The notes beneath the pieces were generated by a model. That model had not been told where the DNA came from. It did no database searches and saw only the letters and a list, made by a program, of their open reading frames with translations. Below, in pieces: positions 22,829 to 30,577 of a stretch of DNA of 34,776 bases. Made by a program: the position numbers and the translations under genes. The stretch's first letter is position 1, and the number at the start of each line of letters is the position of its first letter. Location of the stretch: contig PKVW01000021.1 of the NCBI GenBank assembly GCA_003131585.1, positions 20,576 through 55,351 on the forward strand, given 5' to 3'. Origin of the DNA: Acidobacteriaceae bacterium. Its GTDB lineage: Bacteria; Acidobacteriota; Terriglobia; Terriglobales; Acidobacteriaceae.

Positions 22829-23845
22829 TCAAGAAACAGCCCGCACAAAATCCGCCAGCATCCCGTAGGCGGTCGCATACAGACCGGGATTTTCTTCGGT
22901 GATGGCGAGGCCGGGGAAAATGTCGGTTTCGAAGTAGATGTAGGAGGAGGTACCGGAGATTTTTCCCATCGGGCTGCTGCTTGACACTTTTTCCGGCGCG
23001 ACGCTCGCCTTTACGCCGCTCCCTACGCGCTGTGCCCGGCATACGAGCTTGAACGGCCAGCCATCGCGGCGGCCGTTGCGGACGGCGTTGGTGGTCAGTT
23101 CGCGAATTCCCTCGCAATGGATTTCTTCCAGACGCACCGGAACATCCATCAGCACCGTGATCAGCGCGGCGGTTTTCACGGCGGCGTCCCAGCCGTCGAT
23201 GTCGTGCGTGGCATCGGTTTCCGCGATGCCCAGCGCCTGCGCCTTCTTTAACGATTCGTCAAAGCTGAGGCCGTTTCCCATGTCGCTCAGGATCACGTTC
23301 GTCGTGGAATTCAGAATGCCGTGAAATCCCTGCAGGTGGATGACGGGCAGTTCATGAAACAAAGAGAGAATAGGGACACCATCCATCACGGTAGATTCGA
23401 ACAGGAAGCGCTTGCCTTTCGTGGCGGCCAGATCGCGGAGTTCGCGGTAGGCGTGGACGATTGGTCCTTTGTTAGCGGTGATGGCGTGGGCTCCATGCTC
23501 GAGCGCGGCGCGGATGTGGTCGACCGCGGGCTGGCCGGTTTCTACGTTTAATGCTGTGGCTTCGAAGAGCACATCGGCTTGGGCTGCGGAGAGCCAAGCA
23601 CGGACGTTGGCGAGCTTCGGATTCGCTTCCCGGCCTTTAGCGCGCGAGGGCGCGCGCTCCCCACACGCCGCTGGATCCAGACCAGCCGGATCGGCAATCC
23701 ATCCCAGACGGCGAGTTGCAACTCCGGTGAAGCGCCATGAAATTCCGTGGCGCTCGCGAAGGTCATGCGCGCGGTCTTCGAGCAACCGGACGAGCGTCCG
23801 GTTGACGTTGCCGAGGCCGAGCAGGCAGAGGTTGTAGGTGCGAAT
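22829..23845 (-). CDS. hom: Homoserine dehydrogenase (short form, no ACT domain), unusual start
   Basis: The enzyme reduces aspartate semialdehyde to homoserine in threonine/methionine synthesis. The NAD(P)-binding GLGNVN sits at about residues 9-14, followed by ATRRLGWIADP, VLFEATALNVETGQPA, ALEHGAHAITANKGP, the catalytic-domain stretch GILNSTTNVILSDMG and ETDATHDIDGWDAAVKTAAL. The length of about 338 residues fits the short family. No ATG, GTG or TTG precedes the Rossmann motif in this frame. The first in-frame TTG (23785) would delete it, and the upstream frame is closed by TAG about 60 bases further on. The best candidate is an ATT at 23845-23843 behind an eight-G tract. Residues from the insert GERAPSRAKGREANPK, about residues 61-76, are encoded by a hairpin repeat. 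An indel in the G tract is the main alternative. Confidence 0.85.
   Translation of the reverse strand: MRTYNLCLLGLGNVNRTLVRLLEDRAHDLRERHGISWRFTGVATRRLGWIADPAGLDPAACGERAPSRAKGREANPKLANVRAWLSAAQADVLFEATALNVETGQPAVDHIRAALEHGAHAITANKGPIVHAYRELRDLAATKGKRFLFESTVMDGVPILSLFHELPVIHLQGFHGILNSTTNVILSDMGNGLSFDESLKKAQALGIAETDATHDIDGWDAAVKTAALITVLMDVPVRLEEIHCEGIRELTTNAVRNGRRDGWPFKLVCRAQRVGSGVKASVAPEKVSSSSPMGKISGTSSYIYFETDIFPGLAITEENPGLYATAYGMLADFVRAVS
23640..23665. repeat. Hairpin repeat inside the homoserine dehydrogenase gene, copy C
   Basis: GCGCGCG-AGGG-CGCGCGC at 23640-23657 followed by TCCCCACAC has the same stem length, the same AGGG loop and the same tail as the intergenic copies at 5575 and 12381. 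It is in frame and encodes an Arg/Ala-rich insert. Confidence 0.7.
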
Positions 23846-23859
23846 AGGTGCCCCCCCCG

Positions 23860-23960
23860 CGCGGGGCTCAAAGCCCCAATGAAATGTACACCGCTAACGC
23901 GGCGCTGAAGCGCCGCTCTTCCACGCCTGGGAAGAGGCCGGCGGGACGCCGGCGCTACGA
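23860..23960. repeat. Three hairpins between the dehydrogenase and the flavoprotein
   Basis: GGGGCT-CAA-AGCCCC (23863-23877), GCGGCGC-TGAA-GCGCCGC (23899-23916) and GCCGGCG-GGA-CGCCGGC (23937-23953) followed by GCTACGA. All stems are perfect. The third matches the hairpin at 6535-6552 including its tail. The block fills the space between the flavoprotein stop (23966) and the dehydrogenase start region. Confidence 0.8.
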
Positions 23961-23965
23961 GAGCC

Positions 23966-24364
23966 CTAGCCCATCACCGTGGTGTGCTCGGGCTTAATCT
24001 TGTAGAGCACGCGCACTTCGCCGGCCTGGCCATAGGGATACTTATCGACACCGAGATATTTCTTGGCCATCTTATCGATGTGAGCACTGGCGCCGTCTTC
24101 GGTGATCTCGACGACGCGGCCGCGGATCTCGAGGTAACGGTAGGGATTCTCTGGATCCATCAAAGTAATCGCCACGCGAGGATCGCGGCGGACGTTGCGA
24201 TCCTTCTGGCGTCCCTTGGCGGAGTTGAAAATCAGGTGTTCGCCATCAAAGTCGCACCACACGGGCGTGACTTGCGGGCGGCCATCGGGCATCAGCGTGC
24301 CCAGGTTGGCGAAGGCGCGCTTCTGGAACAAATCGCGGTACTTCTCGGGGATGACTTCCGACAT
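23966..24364 (-). CDS. PPOX-class (F420/FMN-dependent) split-barrel oxidoreductase
   Basis: This 132-residue protein has the pyridoxamine-phosphate-oxidase-like split-barrel fold. The characteristic segments are FANLGTLMPDGRPQVTPVW (residues 18-36), LIFNSAKGRQKDRNVRRDPRVAI (44-66) and the strand YRYLEIRGRVVEITEDGA. These match the PPOX-class F420-dependent subgroup, which reduces flavin- or deazaflavin-linked substrates; the true cofactor cannot be settled by eye. The start has an excellent AGGAGGT site four bases upstream. No partner gene is evident; the dehydrogenase follows on the same strand about 120 bases downstream, beyond a triple hairpin. Confidence 0.88.
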   Translation of the reverse strand: MSEVIPEKYRDLFQKRAFANLGTLMPDGRPQVTPVWCDFDGEHLIFNSAKGRQKDRNVRRDPRVAITLMDPENPYRYLEIRGRVVEITEDGASAHIDKMAKKYLGVDKYPYGQAGEVRVLYKIKPEHTTVMG

Positions 24365-24617
24365 AAGACCTCCTGGCGGTTGTGCGATGGAATGAACAGC
24401 ACATTATAGATCGGGGCGGGGCGAAGCCGCCGGGGTGAGTGAATATGCGGGCGAGCGGGACGTACTTCCCGTTTTCTGTTCGTCCGTTTAGAATGGCAAG
24501 CTTACTGGAATTCAACAACGTATTCTCGGGCGGCGTCGGCGATTTGCTGCGCGGTCGGCGCGCCCCGAGCATTCTTGCAGACTTTAAGCTGCCAACGAAA
24601 CAGGAGAACTGACTCGC

Positions 24618-25601
24618 ATGATGGCTGCATACCCGCGCATCGCGATGGATCGAACCGTGCTCGATCAAACCGTGATCGATCAAAGAGCAAATGACCGAGG
24701 AACGTCCCCAGCTGCGTGGCTGATTGCGCTGCTGGCGCTCATGATTGCGCTCTCGGCGCTGGCCGGCGGGCAAACCGGGAAGTATCCGCAAACCATCGTC
24801 TTCATGACCGATTTCGGCGTAGTGGACGATTCGGTGGCCATCTGCCGGGGCGTGATGTATTCGATCATGCCGGAGGTGCGGATCGTCGACCTGACCCATC
24901 AGGTGACGCCGTTTTCCATTCTCGATGGCGCGCGTTTTCTGTATGGCGCGACCCCTTACTATCCCGCGGACACGGTTTTCGTGGTCGTGGTCGATCCGGG
25001 CGTGGGTAGCACGCGCAAAGCGATCGTCGCCAAGTCGAAGCGCGGACAGTATTTCGTGCTGCCGGATAACGGACTGCTCACGCTGGTGGAGCAGCGCGAT
25101 GGCATCGAGGGCGTGCGCGAGATCGGCAATACGGATTGGATGATTGGCACCAAGATGTCGTCGACGTTCCACGGGCGCGACATTTTTTCTCCCGTGGGAG
25201 CGCACGTCGCGCGCGGCGAGGATTGGACCAAGGTCGGTCCGGAGATGCCAGTCTCGTCTCTCGTGCGTTTGGAATTAAAGGCTGCGCGGATCGACGCTCG
25301 CGGCGTAAGCGCCGAGGTAATTGCGATCGACGGTCCCTTCGGCAATCTGGTGACGAACCTGGACGCCGAGGATTTTCTGAAGCTTGGCTACCAGCGCGGG
25401 CAGGAAGTTCCGGTGAAGGTCGGCGGCAAAGAGATGAAGATCAAGTTCGTGCGGACCTTCAGCGATGTGGCGTTGGGCCAGCCTTTGCTCTATATCGACT
25501 CGCGCGGACATCTCGGCCTGGCGGTGAACCAGGGAAGTTTTTCCGCGGCGTACGGCGTGAAGCCGCCGGTGGAATTGTTTATTCCGCGGGCGGGGAATTA
25601 A
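24618..25601 (+). CDS. SAM hydroxide adenosyltransferase (DUF62/SAM hydrolase family), exported
   Basis: A 327-residue member of the chlorinase/fluorinase fold family. The hydroxide-using members split S-adenosylmethionine into adenosine and L-methionine. The core begins at FMTDFGVVDDSVA and shows the Asp-Arg-His set of the hydroxide enzymes: VVDPGVGSTRK (Asp126, Arg133) and STFHGRDIF (His185), plus LPDNGLLT. The first 50 residues are extra: a polar segment encoded by 15-base repeats, then a hydrophobic helix (AAWLIALLALMIALSALAGG) that looks like a signal peptide or anchor, so the enzyme probably acts outside the cytoplasm. GGAGAA precedes the start at 24618 (or 24621). The TonB receptor follows after 40 bases, probably in one transcript. 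Confidence 0.88.
   Translation: MMAAYPRIAMDRTVLDQTVIDQRANDRGTSPAAWLIALLALMIALSALAGGQTGKYPQTIVFMTDFGVVDDSVAICRGVMYSIMPEVRIVDLTHQVTPFSILDGARFLYGATPYYPADTVFVVVVDPGVGSTRKAIVAKSKRGQYFVLPDNGLLTLVEQRDGIEGVREIGNTDWMIGTKMSSTFHGRDIFSPVGAHVARGEDWTKVGPEMPVSSLVRLELKAARIDARGVSAEVIAIDGPFGNLVTNLDAEDFLKLGYQRGQEVPVKVGGKEMKIKFVRTFSDVALGQPLLYIDSRGHLGLAVNQGSFSAAYGVKPPVELFIPRAGN
24648..24692 (+). repeat. In-frame 15-base repeat at the SAM hydrolase N-terminus
   Basis: GATCGAACCGTGCTC, GATCAAACCGTGATC and a third diverged GATCAAAGAGCAAAT unit follow each other, encoding DRTVL-DQTVI-DQRAN. The repeat lies before the hydrophobic helix and outside the conserved enzyme core. Confidence 0.7.
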
Positions 25602-25641
25602 GCATGGCCGTTCGGGCAGGTAACCCGGGAGGGCGAAACCT

Positions 25642-28600
25642 ATGAGCGCGTCTTCGTTTGGAAGCAATACGTCTTCAGTTTTGACTTCATCTCCGACAGC
25701 ATACTCGAATGCGACCCAGAGGCCGGGATGCCAGAGGCTGGGATGCCAGAGAATGCTCCGCGGCGCAATCGTGGCAGCCCTATTCCTGCTGCCATGCCTG
25801 CTGGCGGCGCAAAGCTACCGCGGCTCGATTCGCGGCAAAGTGGATGACGCGAGCGGTAGTCTGGTGGTTGGCGCTAAGGTCACCGCCAAGAACGTTGCGA
25901 CCGGCCAGACGCGCGATACCACGACTGGTCCCGATGGCGTATATGTTTTGCCCGAATTGCCCGCGAGCGAATACGAATTGACGGTTACCGCGCAAGGATT
26001 CAATCCCTGGGTCGTTCGAGTCGTGGTCAATGTCGGCGCCGATACTACTGCTGACGTTCGTGTCCAAATTGGCGAGCGTCAACAAGTCCTCGTAACCGCC
26101 GAGACTCCAATCGTCGATTCGACCCGTGACGTGCTCAGCGAAGTTGTCGACCAGCGGCTGGTCGAGGAACTGCCGCTGAATGGCCGCGATTTCGGAAAGC
26201 TAGTGGCGTTGTCCCCGGGAACCACGGTCGATCCTTCAGGCGTGGCCGGAAGCCAGGGAGGGTTCGGTCAATTCAATATCAATGGAAATCGCGATCGCTC
26301 CAACAACTACACGCTCGACGGCACCGACGACAACGACCCTTTCTTCAACAATTCCGCGCTCAACCAGACCGGGATCGGAGGCGCGCCGGCCTCTCTGCTG
26401 CCGATCGACGCGATTCAGGAGTTCAATCTGGAGTCGCAGTTCGGCGCCGAATACGGACGCAACAGCGGTTCAGTCGTGAACATCGTCACCAAGTCGGGAA
26501 CGAATCGCTTCCACGGCTCAGGCTTCGGGTTTCTGCGCAACAGCGCTTTGGACGCCCGCAATTACTTCAATACGGAAGCGCACAAGTCGGAATTCCAGAA
26601 CAGCAATTTTGGCGCCGCGCTGGGCGGTCCTGTCGTGAAGGACAAGACGTTCTTCTTTGCGGCTTACGAGGGAGAGCGGGAGCGAGTCGGCTCCGACTTC
26701 CTGCTTCTGGTTCCAACCACGCAGGAGATTGCTCAGGCCCGCGCCACCGCTTTGCTGTACCAGCCCGTGATCAATCCCGGCCTGGATGCTCTCCTGGCTT
26801 TCTACCCGCAGAGCACCACCGGCCAGGTTGCCGATTCGGTGCGCGATACCAACAGCGGAGATAACTTCATCGCGAAGCTGGATCATAACTTCACCAACAC
26901 GGAATTGCTGACTGGCCGGTATGCCTTCGGACAGAACTATCAGGTGTTTCCGCTCGGTTCGCCGGGGGGCTACGGCACGGGTTCGCGTTTGCCGCAATTC
27001 GCGCAGACTTCGCCGACGCGCGTTCAGGTCGTCTCCCTGAGTTTGCTCTCGAGTCTGAGCACAAGCGAGATCAATGAGGTCCGCTTCGGCTACAGCCGCT
27101 ACCGGACCTCATTCAGTTCGTTGAATGCCAATTTTGATCCCAACACGATCGGGCTGAACTTCGGTACGGGAAAACTCGGGTTGCCCGAGTTCGACTTCTC
27201 CGGCATTGAAAATCTGGGCGCCATCGGCTTCAGCGTCCCGCGCGGACGCACCAGCGGCACCTATCAGATTCTCGACAACTTTACCCTGCTGAAAGGCAAG
27301 CACACCTTCAAGTTCGGTGGCGAATTCCGCCGCGCCGCAATCGACAATTTCAACGACAACCTGGAGCGGGGAATCTTCCAGTTCACCGCCGGGGCATGCC
27401 TCACTCAGGCTCCTGTCTCCATTCCCTGCGGACAGACCGGGTACGATCCCGTCGTGGATTCGCTCGCTGACTTCTACACCGGGGGTGCGCCGAACTCCTG
27501 TTGCAGCTCCGTCTCCGTCGACCAGGGAAATACCCGCCGTACGACTTACAACAACGGTTTCAGCTTCTTCGGCCAGGACGACTACCGGGTCGCCAGCAAT
27601 CTGACGCTCAATTTTGGTTTGCGCTGGGAATACTTTGGGCCGATGAGCGAAGCTCACAACCTGCTTTCGAACCTTGGACAGGACGGAAACCTGGCCATGG
27701 TGGGCACGGACGGGCTCAACGGCCTTTATAAGCGCGACCTGCACGACTTCAGCCCGCGCGTGGGACTGGCTTGGAACGCTTTGAAGAATACGGTAATCCG
27801 CGCCGGCTACGGCCTCTACTATGACTACGTCCCGCAGGACTTGTTGATCGCAAACTTCACCACTTCGGCGGGAGTGGCCACCAATCCGATCGGTCCGCAG
27901 GCCGTACTGCCCCTGAGCTTCGATGCCACTGCGTTCAACGGCACCAACCCGACACCGAATGCGCCCATCCTGAACGGAGTGGCCAGCAGCCCGTACTCCA
28001 TCTTCGTCACGCCGCGAAGCTTCCCCTCGCCCTACACCCAGAACTGGAACTTCAACGTGCAGCAGAAGTTCGCCGAGAACGCATCCTTTGAAATGCGCTA
28101 TGTGGGCAGCAAAGGCACCAAACTGGTGCGCCTTACCGATCTCAATGAACCCGACGCGAATGACGTTCGTCCCAATCCCAACTACAGCGCGATCGATGAG
28201 CTGACGCCTTCGAGTTCGTCCGTCTACCACGCGCTAAACGGGATTGCTCGATTCCAGAACGCGCACCGCTTCTCGGGACTTGCGGGTTACGTCTGGTCGA
28301 AGTCGATCGACGATGCTTCCGACGGAATCGATTTCGTTCCCGGAGCAGCCTTCCCGCAGGATCCCGGCAACCTGGCGGCCGAGCGCGGACCGTCCACGTT
28401 CGACACACGCCAGCGTTTCACCGCCGCGGTGAATTATGCTTTGCCGTCGTTTCACGGCAACAAGCGGCTGGGCTCCGGCTGGCAGTTGAATGCGATCGTC
28501 AGCATTCAGAGTGGCCGCCCAATTCCCATCGTCAATTCGAGCGATACCAGCGGCCGGTTCTATTTCAACCAGCGGCCGAACGTGGTGCCGGGGGTAGATC

Positions 28601-28998
28601 CCATCCTGCCCAACTGGAGTCCGGCGACGGGATATCTGAATCCGCTGGCCTTCAGCCAACCGGCATTCGGAACGTTTGGGGACCTGGGACGAAACTCAAT
28701 TTATGGGCCCGGATACCGCGATTGGGATCTGTCGGTGACGAAAGAGACGCAGTTGACCGAGAAGCTTGCCCTGCAATTGCGCGGGGAAGTGTTCAACGTG
28801 CTCAATCATCCCAACTTCGCTTTGCCGAATCACAACATTACTCCGGGATACGATGCGAGCGGGAACGTGCAGTGCAATCCAGCCCTGCAATGCTACGACG
28901 GGGTGATCACGCAGACTCCCGACGTCGCCCAAACCAACCCCGGCCTCGGCGGCGGCGGCCCACGGGTGTTTCAGTTGGGAGCGAAGTTGGTATTTTGA
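25642..28998 (+). CDS. TonB-dependent receptor, Oar-like, with carboxypeptidase-regulatory-like domain
   Basis: This 1118-residue outer-membrane protein opens with a polar 37-residue stretch and a signal helix (MLRGAIVAALFLLPCLLAAQ, from residue 38). A beta-sandwich regulatory-like domain follows (SIRGKVDDASGSLVVGAKVTA to about residue 140), then a plug with LVEELPLNGRDFGKLVALSPG and INGNRDRSNNYTLDGTDDND, and a long beta-barrel with IVTKSGTNRFHGSGFGFLRN and the terminal strand GPRVFQLGAKLVF ending in Phe. This is the Oar/cellulose-type layout that is abundant in acidobacteria. The substrate is unknown. The start at 25642 has GGGAGGG eight bases upstream; a Met at 25753 is an alternative. Gene order places it directly after the SAM hydrolase, 40 bases apart. 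Confidence 0.93.
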   Translation: MSASSFGSNTSSVLTSSPTAYSNATQRPGCQRLGCQRMLRGAIVAALFLLPCLLAAQSYRGSIRGKVDDASGSLVVGAKVTAKNVATGQTRDTTTGPDGVYVLPELPASEYELTVTAQGFNPWVVRVVVNVGADTTADVRVQIGERQQVLVTAETPIVDSTRDVLSEVVDQRLVEELPLNGRDFGKLVALSPGTTVDPSGVAGSQGGFGQFNINGNRDRSNNYTLDGTDDNDPFFNNSALNQTGIGGAPASLLPIDAIQEFNLESQFGAEYGRNSGSVVNIVTKSGTNRFHGSGFGFLRNSALDARNYFNTEAHKSEFQNSNFGAALGGPVVKDKTFFFAAYEGERERVGSDFLLLVPTTQEIAQARATALLYQPVINPGLDALLAFYPQSTTGQVADSVRDTNSGDNFIAKLDHNFTNTELLTGRYAFGQNYQVFPLGSPGGYGTGSRLPQFAQTSPTRVQVVSLSLLSSLSTSEINEVRFGYSRYRTSFSSLNANFDPNTIGLNFGTGKLGLPEFDFSGIENLGAIGFSVPRGRTSGTYQILDNFTLLKGKHTFKFGGEFRRAAIDNFNDNLERGIFQFTAGACLTQAPVSIPCGQTGYDPVVDSLADFYTGGAPNSCCSSVSVDQGNTRRTTYNNGFSFFGQDDYRVASNLTLNFGLRWEYFGPMSEAHNLLSNLGQDGNLAMVGTDGLNGLYKRDLHDFSPRVGLAWNALKNTVIRAGYGLYYDYVPQDLLIANFTTSAGVATNPIGPQAVLPLSFDATAFNGTNPTPNAPILNGVASSPYSIFVTPRSFPSPYTQNWNFNVQQKFAENASFEMRYVGSKGTKLVRLTDLNEPDANDVRPNPNYSAIDELTPSSSSVYHALNGIARFQNAHRFSGLAGYVWSKSIDDASDGIDFVPGAAFPQDPGNLAAERGPSTFDTRQRFTAAVNYALPSFHGNKRLGSGWQLNAIVSIQSGRPIPIVNSSDTSGRFYFNQRPNVVPGVDPILPNWSPATGYLNPLAFSQPAFGTFGDLGRNSIYGPGYRDWDLSVTKETQLTEKLALQLRGEVFNVLNHPNFALPNHNITPGYDASGNVQCNPALQCYDGVITQTPDVAQTNPGLGGGGPRVFQLGAKLVF
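25716..25755 (+). repeat. In-frame 15-base repeat near the TonB receptor N-terminus
   Basis: CCAGAGGCCGGGATG and CCAGAGGCTGGGATG are consecutive 15-base units followed by a partial third (CCAGAGAATG). They encode part of the polar leader just before the signal helix. Confidence 0.7.
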
Positions 28999-29056
28999 GG
29001 GAAACGGTGCAGACTCGGTGTCGCGCGGAGCGCCCCGCCCGCGTTAACCATTGCGT

Positions 29057-29896
29057 CTAGCTGCCTGCGTCGTTCTGCATGCGCGGCAGCACGGCGCGCA
29101 GCAGGGCCTCGAAGCTGGTCTTGACGCGCTCGCCAGTTTCCATGACTTCCTGGTGCGAGAGCGGCTGATCGACGATCCCGGCCGCCATGTTGGTGACGCA
29201 CGAGATGGCGAGCACTTTGATTCCCATGTGACGCGCGGCGATCACCTCGAAGGCCGTCGACATTCCGACCAGGTCCGCGCCAATGGTTCGCAGGTAGGCG
29301 ATCTCGGCGGGCGTCTCGTAACTGGGCCCGAGCAGGGCCGCGTAGACGCCTTCGTGGAGCGTCATTCCCAGCTTGCCCGCTTCTTCTCGCGCCAGCTTGC
29401 GATATGGTCTCGCATAGGCTTGCGTCATGTCGGGAAAGCGCACGCCGAAGCGGTCGTCATTCGGCCCGGTCAGCGGATTGCTTCCCTGCAGATTGATGTG
29501 GTCGCGGATCAGCACCAGCGCGCCCTGCTGGTAATTTAGATTAATTCCGCCCGCCGCATTGGTCAGGACGACCGCGCGAATTCCCATGCGGCCGAACACG
29601 CGCATGGGGAAAGCGACTTCCTGCGCCGAGTATCCTTCATAGAGGTGCACGCGACCCTGCATCACGGCCACGGGAACGTCGCCCGCCTTGCCGATGACCA
29701 TCTGTCCGGCGTGGCCGATTGCGGTGGATCGCGGGAAAGCGGGAATCTCGGCGTAGGACATTCGAGCCGCCTCGCTCAACGAATCGGCGAACCCGCCCAG
29801 CCCCGATCCCAACACCAAACCGATCTCTGGACGCAGGGGCGTCCGCCGCAGCACAGACTGCGCAGCCGTTTCCGCACGCGTGAATTGATCGTCCAT
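29057..29896 (-). CDS. punA: Purine nucleoside phosphorylase (trimeric, family 2)
   Basis: This 279-residue cytoplasmic enzyme phosphorolyses inosine/guanosine to the base and ribose-1-phosphate. The start at 29896 (MDDQFTRAE) is chosen because the open frame upstream is repeat and foreign sequence. Motifs of the trimeric mammalian-like class are all present: phosphate site GLVLGSGLGGFAD (Ser31), QGRVHLYEGYS (His84), TNAAGGIN, GPSYETPAEI (Glu197), VGMSTAFEVIAARHMG and SCVTNMAAG (Asn236). Glu and Asn at those places fit 6-oxopurine preference (inosine, guanosine). Only a weak ribosome-binding site is seen. The gene lies downstream of the ERCC4 and adenosine deaminase genes on the same strand, 46 bases from the former. 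Confidence 0.94.
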   Translation of the reverse strand: MDDQFTRAETAAQSVLRRTPLRPEIGLVLGSGLGGFADSLSEAARMSYAEIPAFPRSTAIGHAGQMVIGKAGDVPVAVMQGRVHLYEGYSAQEVAFPMRVFGRMGIRAVVLTNAAGGINLNYQQGALVLIRDHINLQGSNPLTGPNDDRFGVRFPDMTQAYARPYRKLAREEAGKLGMTLHEGVYAALLGPSYETPAEIAYLRTIGADLVGMSTAFEVIAARHMGIKVLAISCVTNMAAGIVDQPLSHQEVMETGERVKTSFEALLRAVLPRMQNDAGS

Positions 29897-29950
29897 AAGA
29901 GCTACAAACCGAGGGTTACAGTTGAACGTTACAAGTCGAGAGTTACAAGT
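29897..29950. repeat. 14-base (2 x 7) repeats filling the PNP-ERCC4 gap
   Basis: Four GCTACA/GTTACA-headed units start at 29901, 29915, 29928 and 29942, with spacings of 14, 13 and 14. They make up nearly all of the 46-base gap and run a few bases into the end of the ERCC4 gene. Confidence 0.65.
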
Positions 29951-30545
29951 CATCATCGGCCAGAAACCGCCCGTGGCCATTGCGCTCCAGCCAATCATAT
30001 AAGAACGTCTGATAGAGGTAGGACGCCACAATTTCCTCTCCCAGTGCGTGCGTTTCCGTACAGACAAAGGGCATGCGCAACCCCGCCAACACCGCGATCA
30101 GAGACTGCGTAACCTGGTTGGGGCTGACCCGGCCGTAAGGATAGGCGCTCTTGATCTGGCTGAGAGGCGCGGTAATTACCAGCAGGCCGTGCGGAAGTTG
30201 GCTCATGCGCCGCAGACGTTTGACAAATACTGCCCGATTCCCGGTGAAGGAGTGAATCAGGTCGGCAAGGTCCTTGCGCTCGACCACACAGGAATCTTCC
30301 ATCCCGGCCACGCTGTAATCGCCGAGCGGCAAGGCGCGGGTTTCGATCCCGGCAAACCAGCCTTTGAACCGCCGAAAGGAAAGCGGAATCTGCTCGCGCG
30401 TGTCGACCACCACGACCGGCAGGGGCGTGCGAAGCTGAGACCCGCCGCGCTCGGCCAGCACCGGAATGATCGGATGAGAAACCGGCGCCGCGCGCATCTG
30501 CCATTCCAGGGGCGAGGAAATCAAAGTTCGCGTCTTGCGTGCCAT
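29943..30545 (-). CDS. ERCC4 (XPF/Mus81-type) nuclease-domain protein
   Basis: This 200-residue protein consists of little more than an ERCC4 nuclease domain. The catalytic signature is complete: VVVDTREQ (Asp48), LPLGDYSV (Asp76), VVERKDLADLIHSF (Glu89-Arg-Lys, Asp92, Asp95), the GDxnERKx3D pattern of XPF/Mus81 nucleases. No helicase and no helix-hairpin-helix tandem follow, unlike archaeal or eukaryotic XPF. In bacteria such small proteins are rare and resemble phage or stand-alone repair nucleases; the substrate (branched or flap DNA) is inferred from the family only. It lies between PNP and adenosine deaminase, 33 bases from the latter, so it could be co-transcribed with purine genes, though a functional link is not obvious. 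Confidence 0.85.
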   Translation of the reverse strand: MARKTRTLISSPLEWQMRAAPVSHPIIPVLAERGGSQLRTPLPVVVVDTREQIPLSFRRFKGWFAGIETRALPLGDYSVAGMEDSCVVERKDLADLIHSFTGNRAVFVKRLRRMSQLPHGLLVITAPLSQIKSAYPYGRVSPNQVTQSLIAVLAGLRMPFVCTETHALGEEIVASYLYQTFLYDWLERNGHGRFLADDDL

Positions 30546-30577
30546 TCGTCTCCCGGTCTCCGATTAAGACTGCCGCT

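Noticed and set aside
22453-22902. A 149-codon plus-strand frame across the hairpin cluster
   Set aside because: It is composed of palindromic repeats and runs into the dehydrogenase gene antisense; no ribosome-binding site or protein character.
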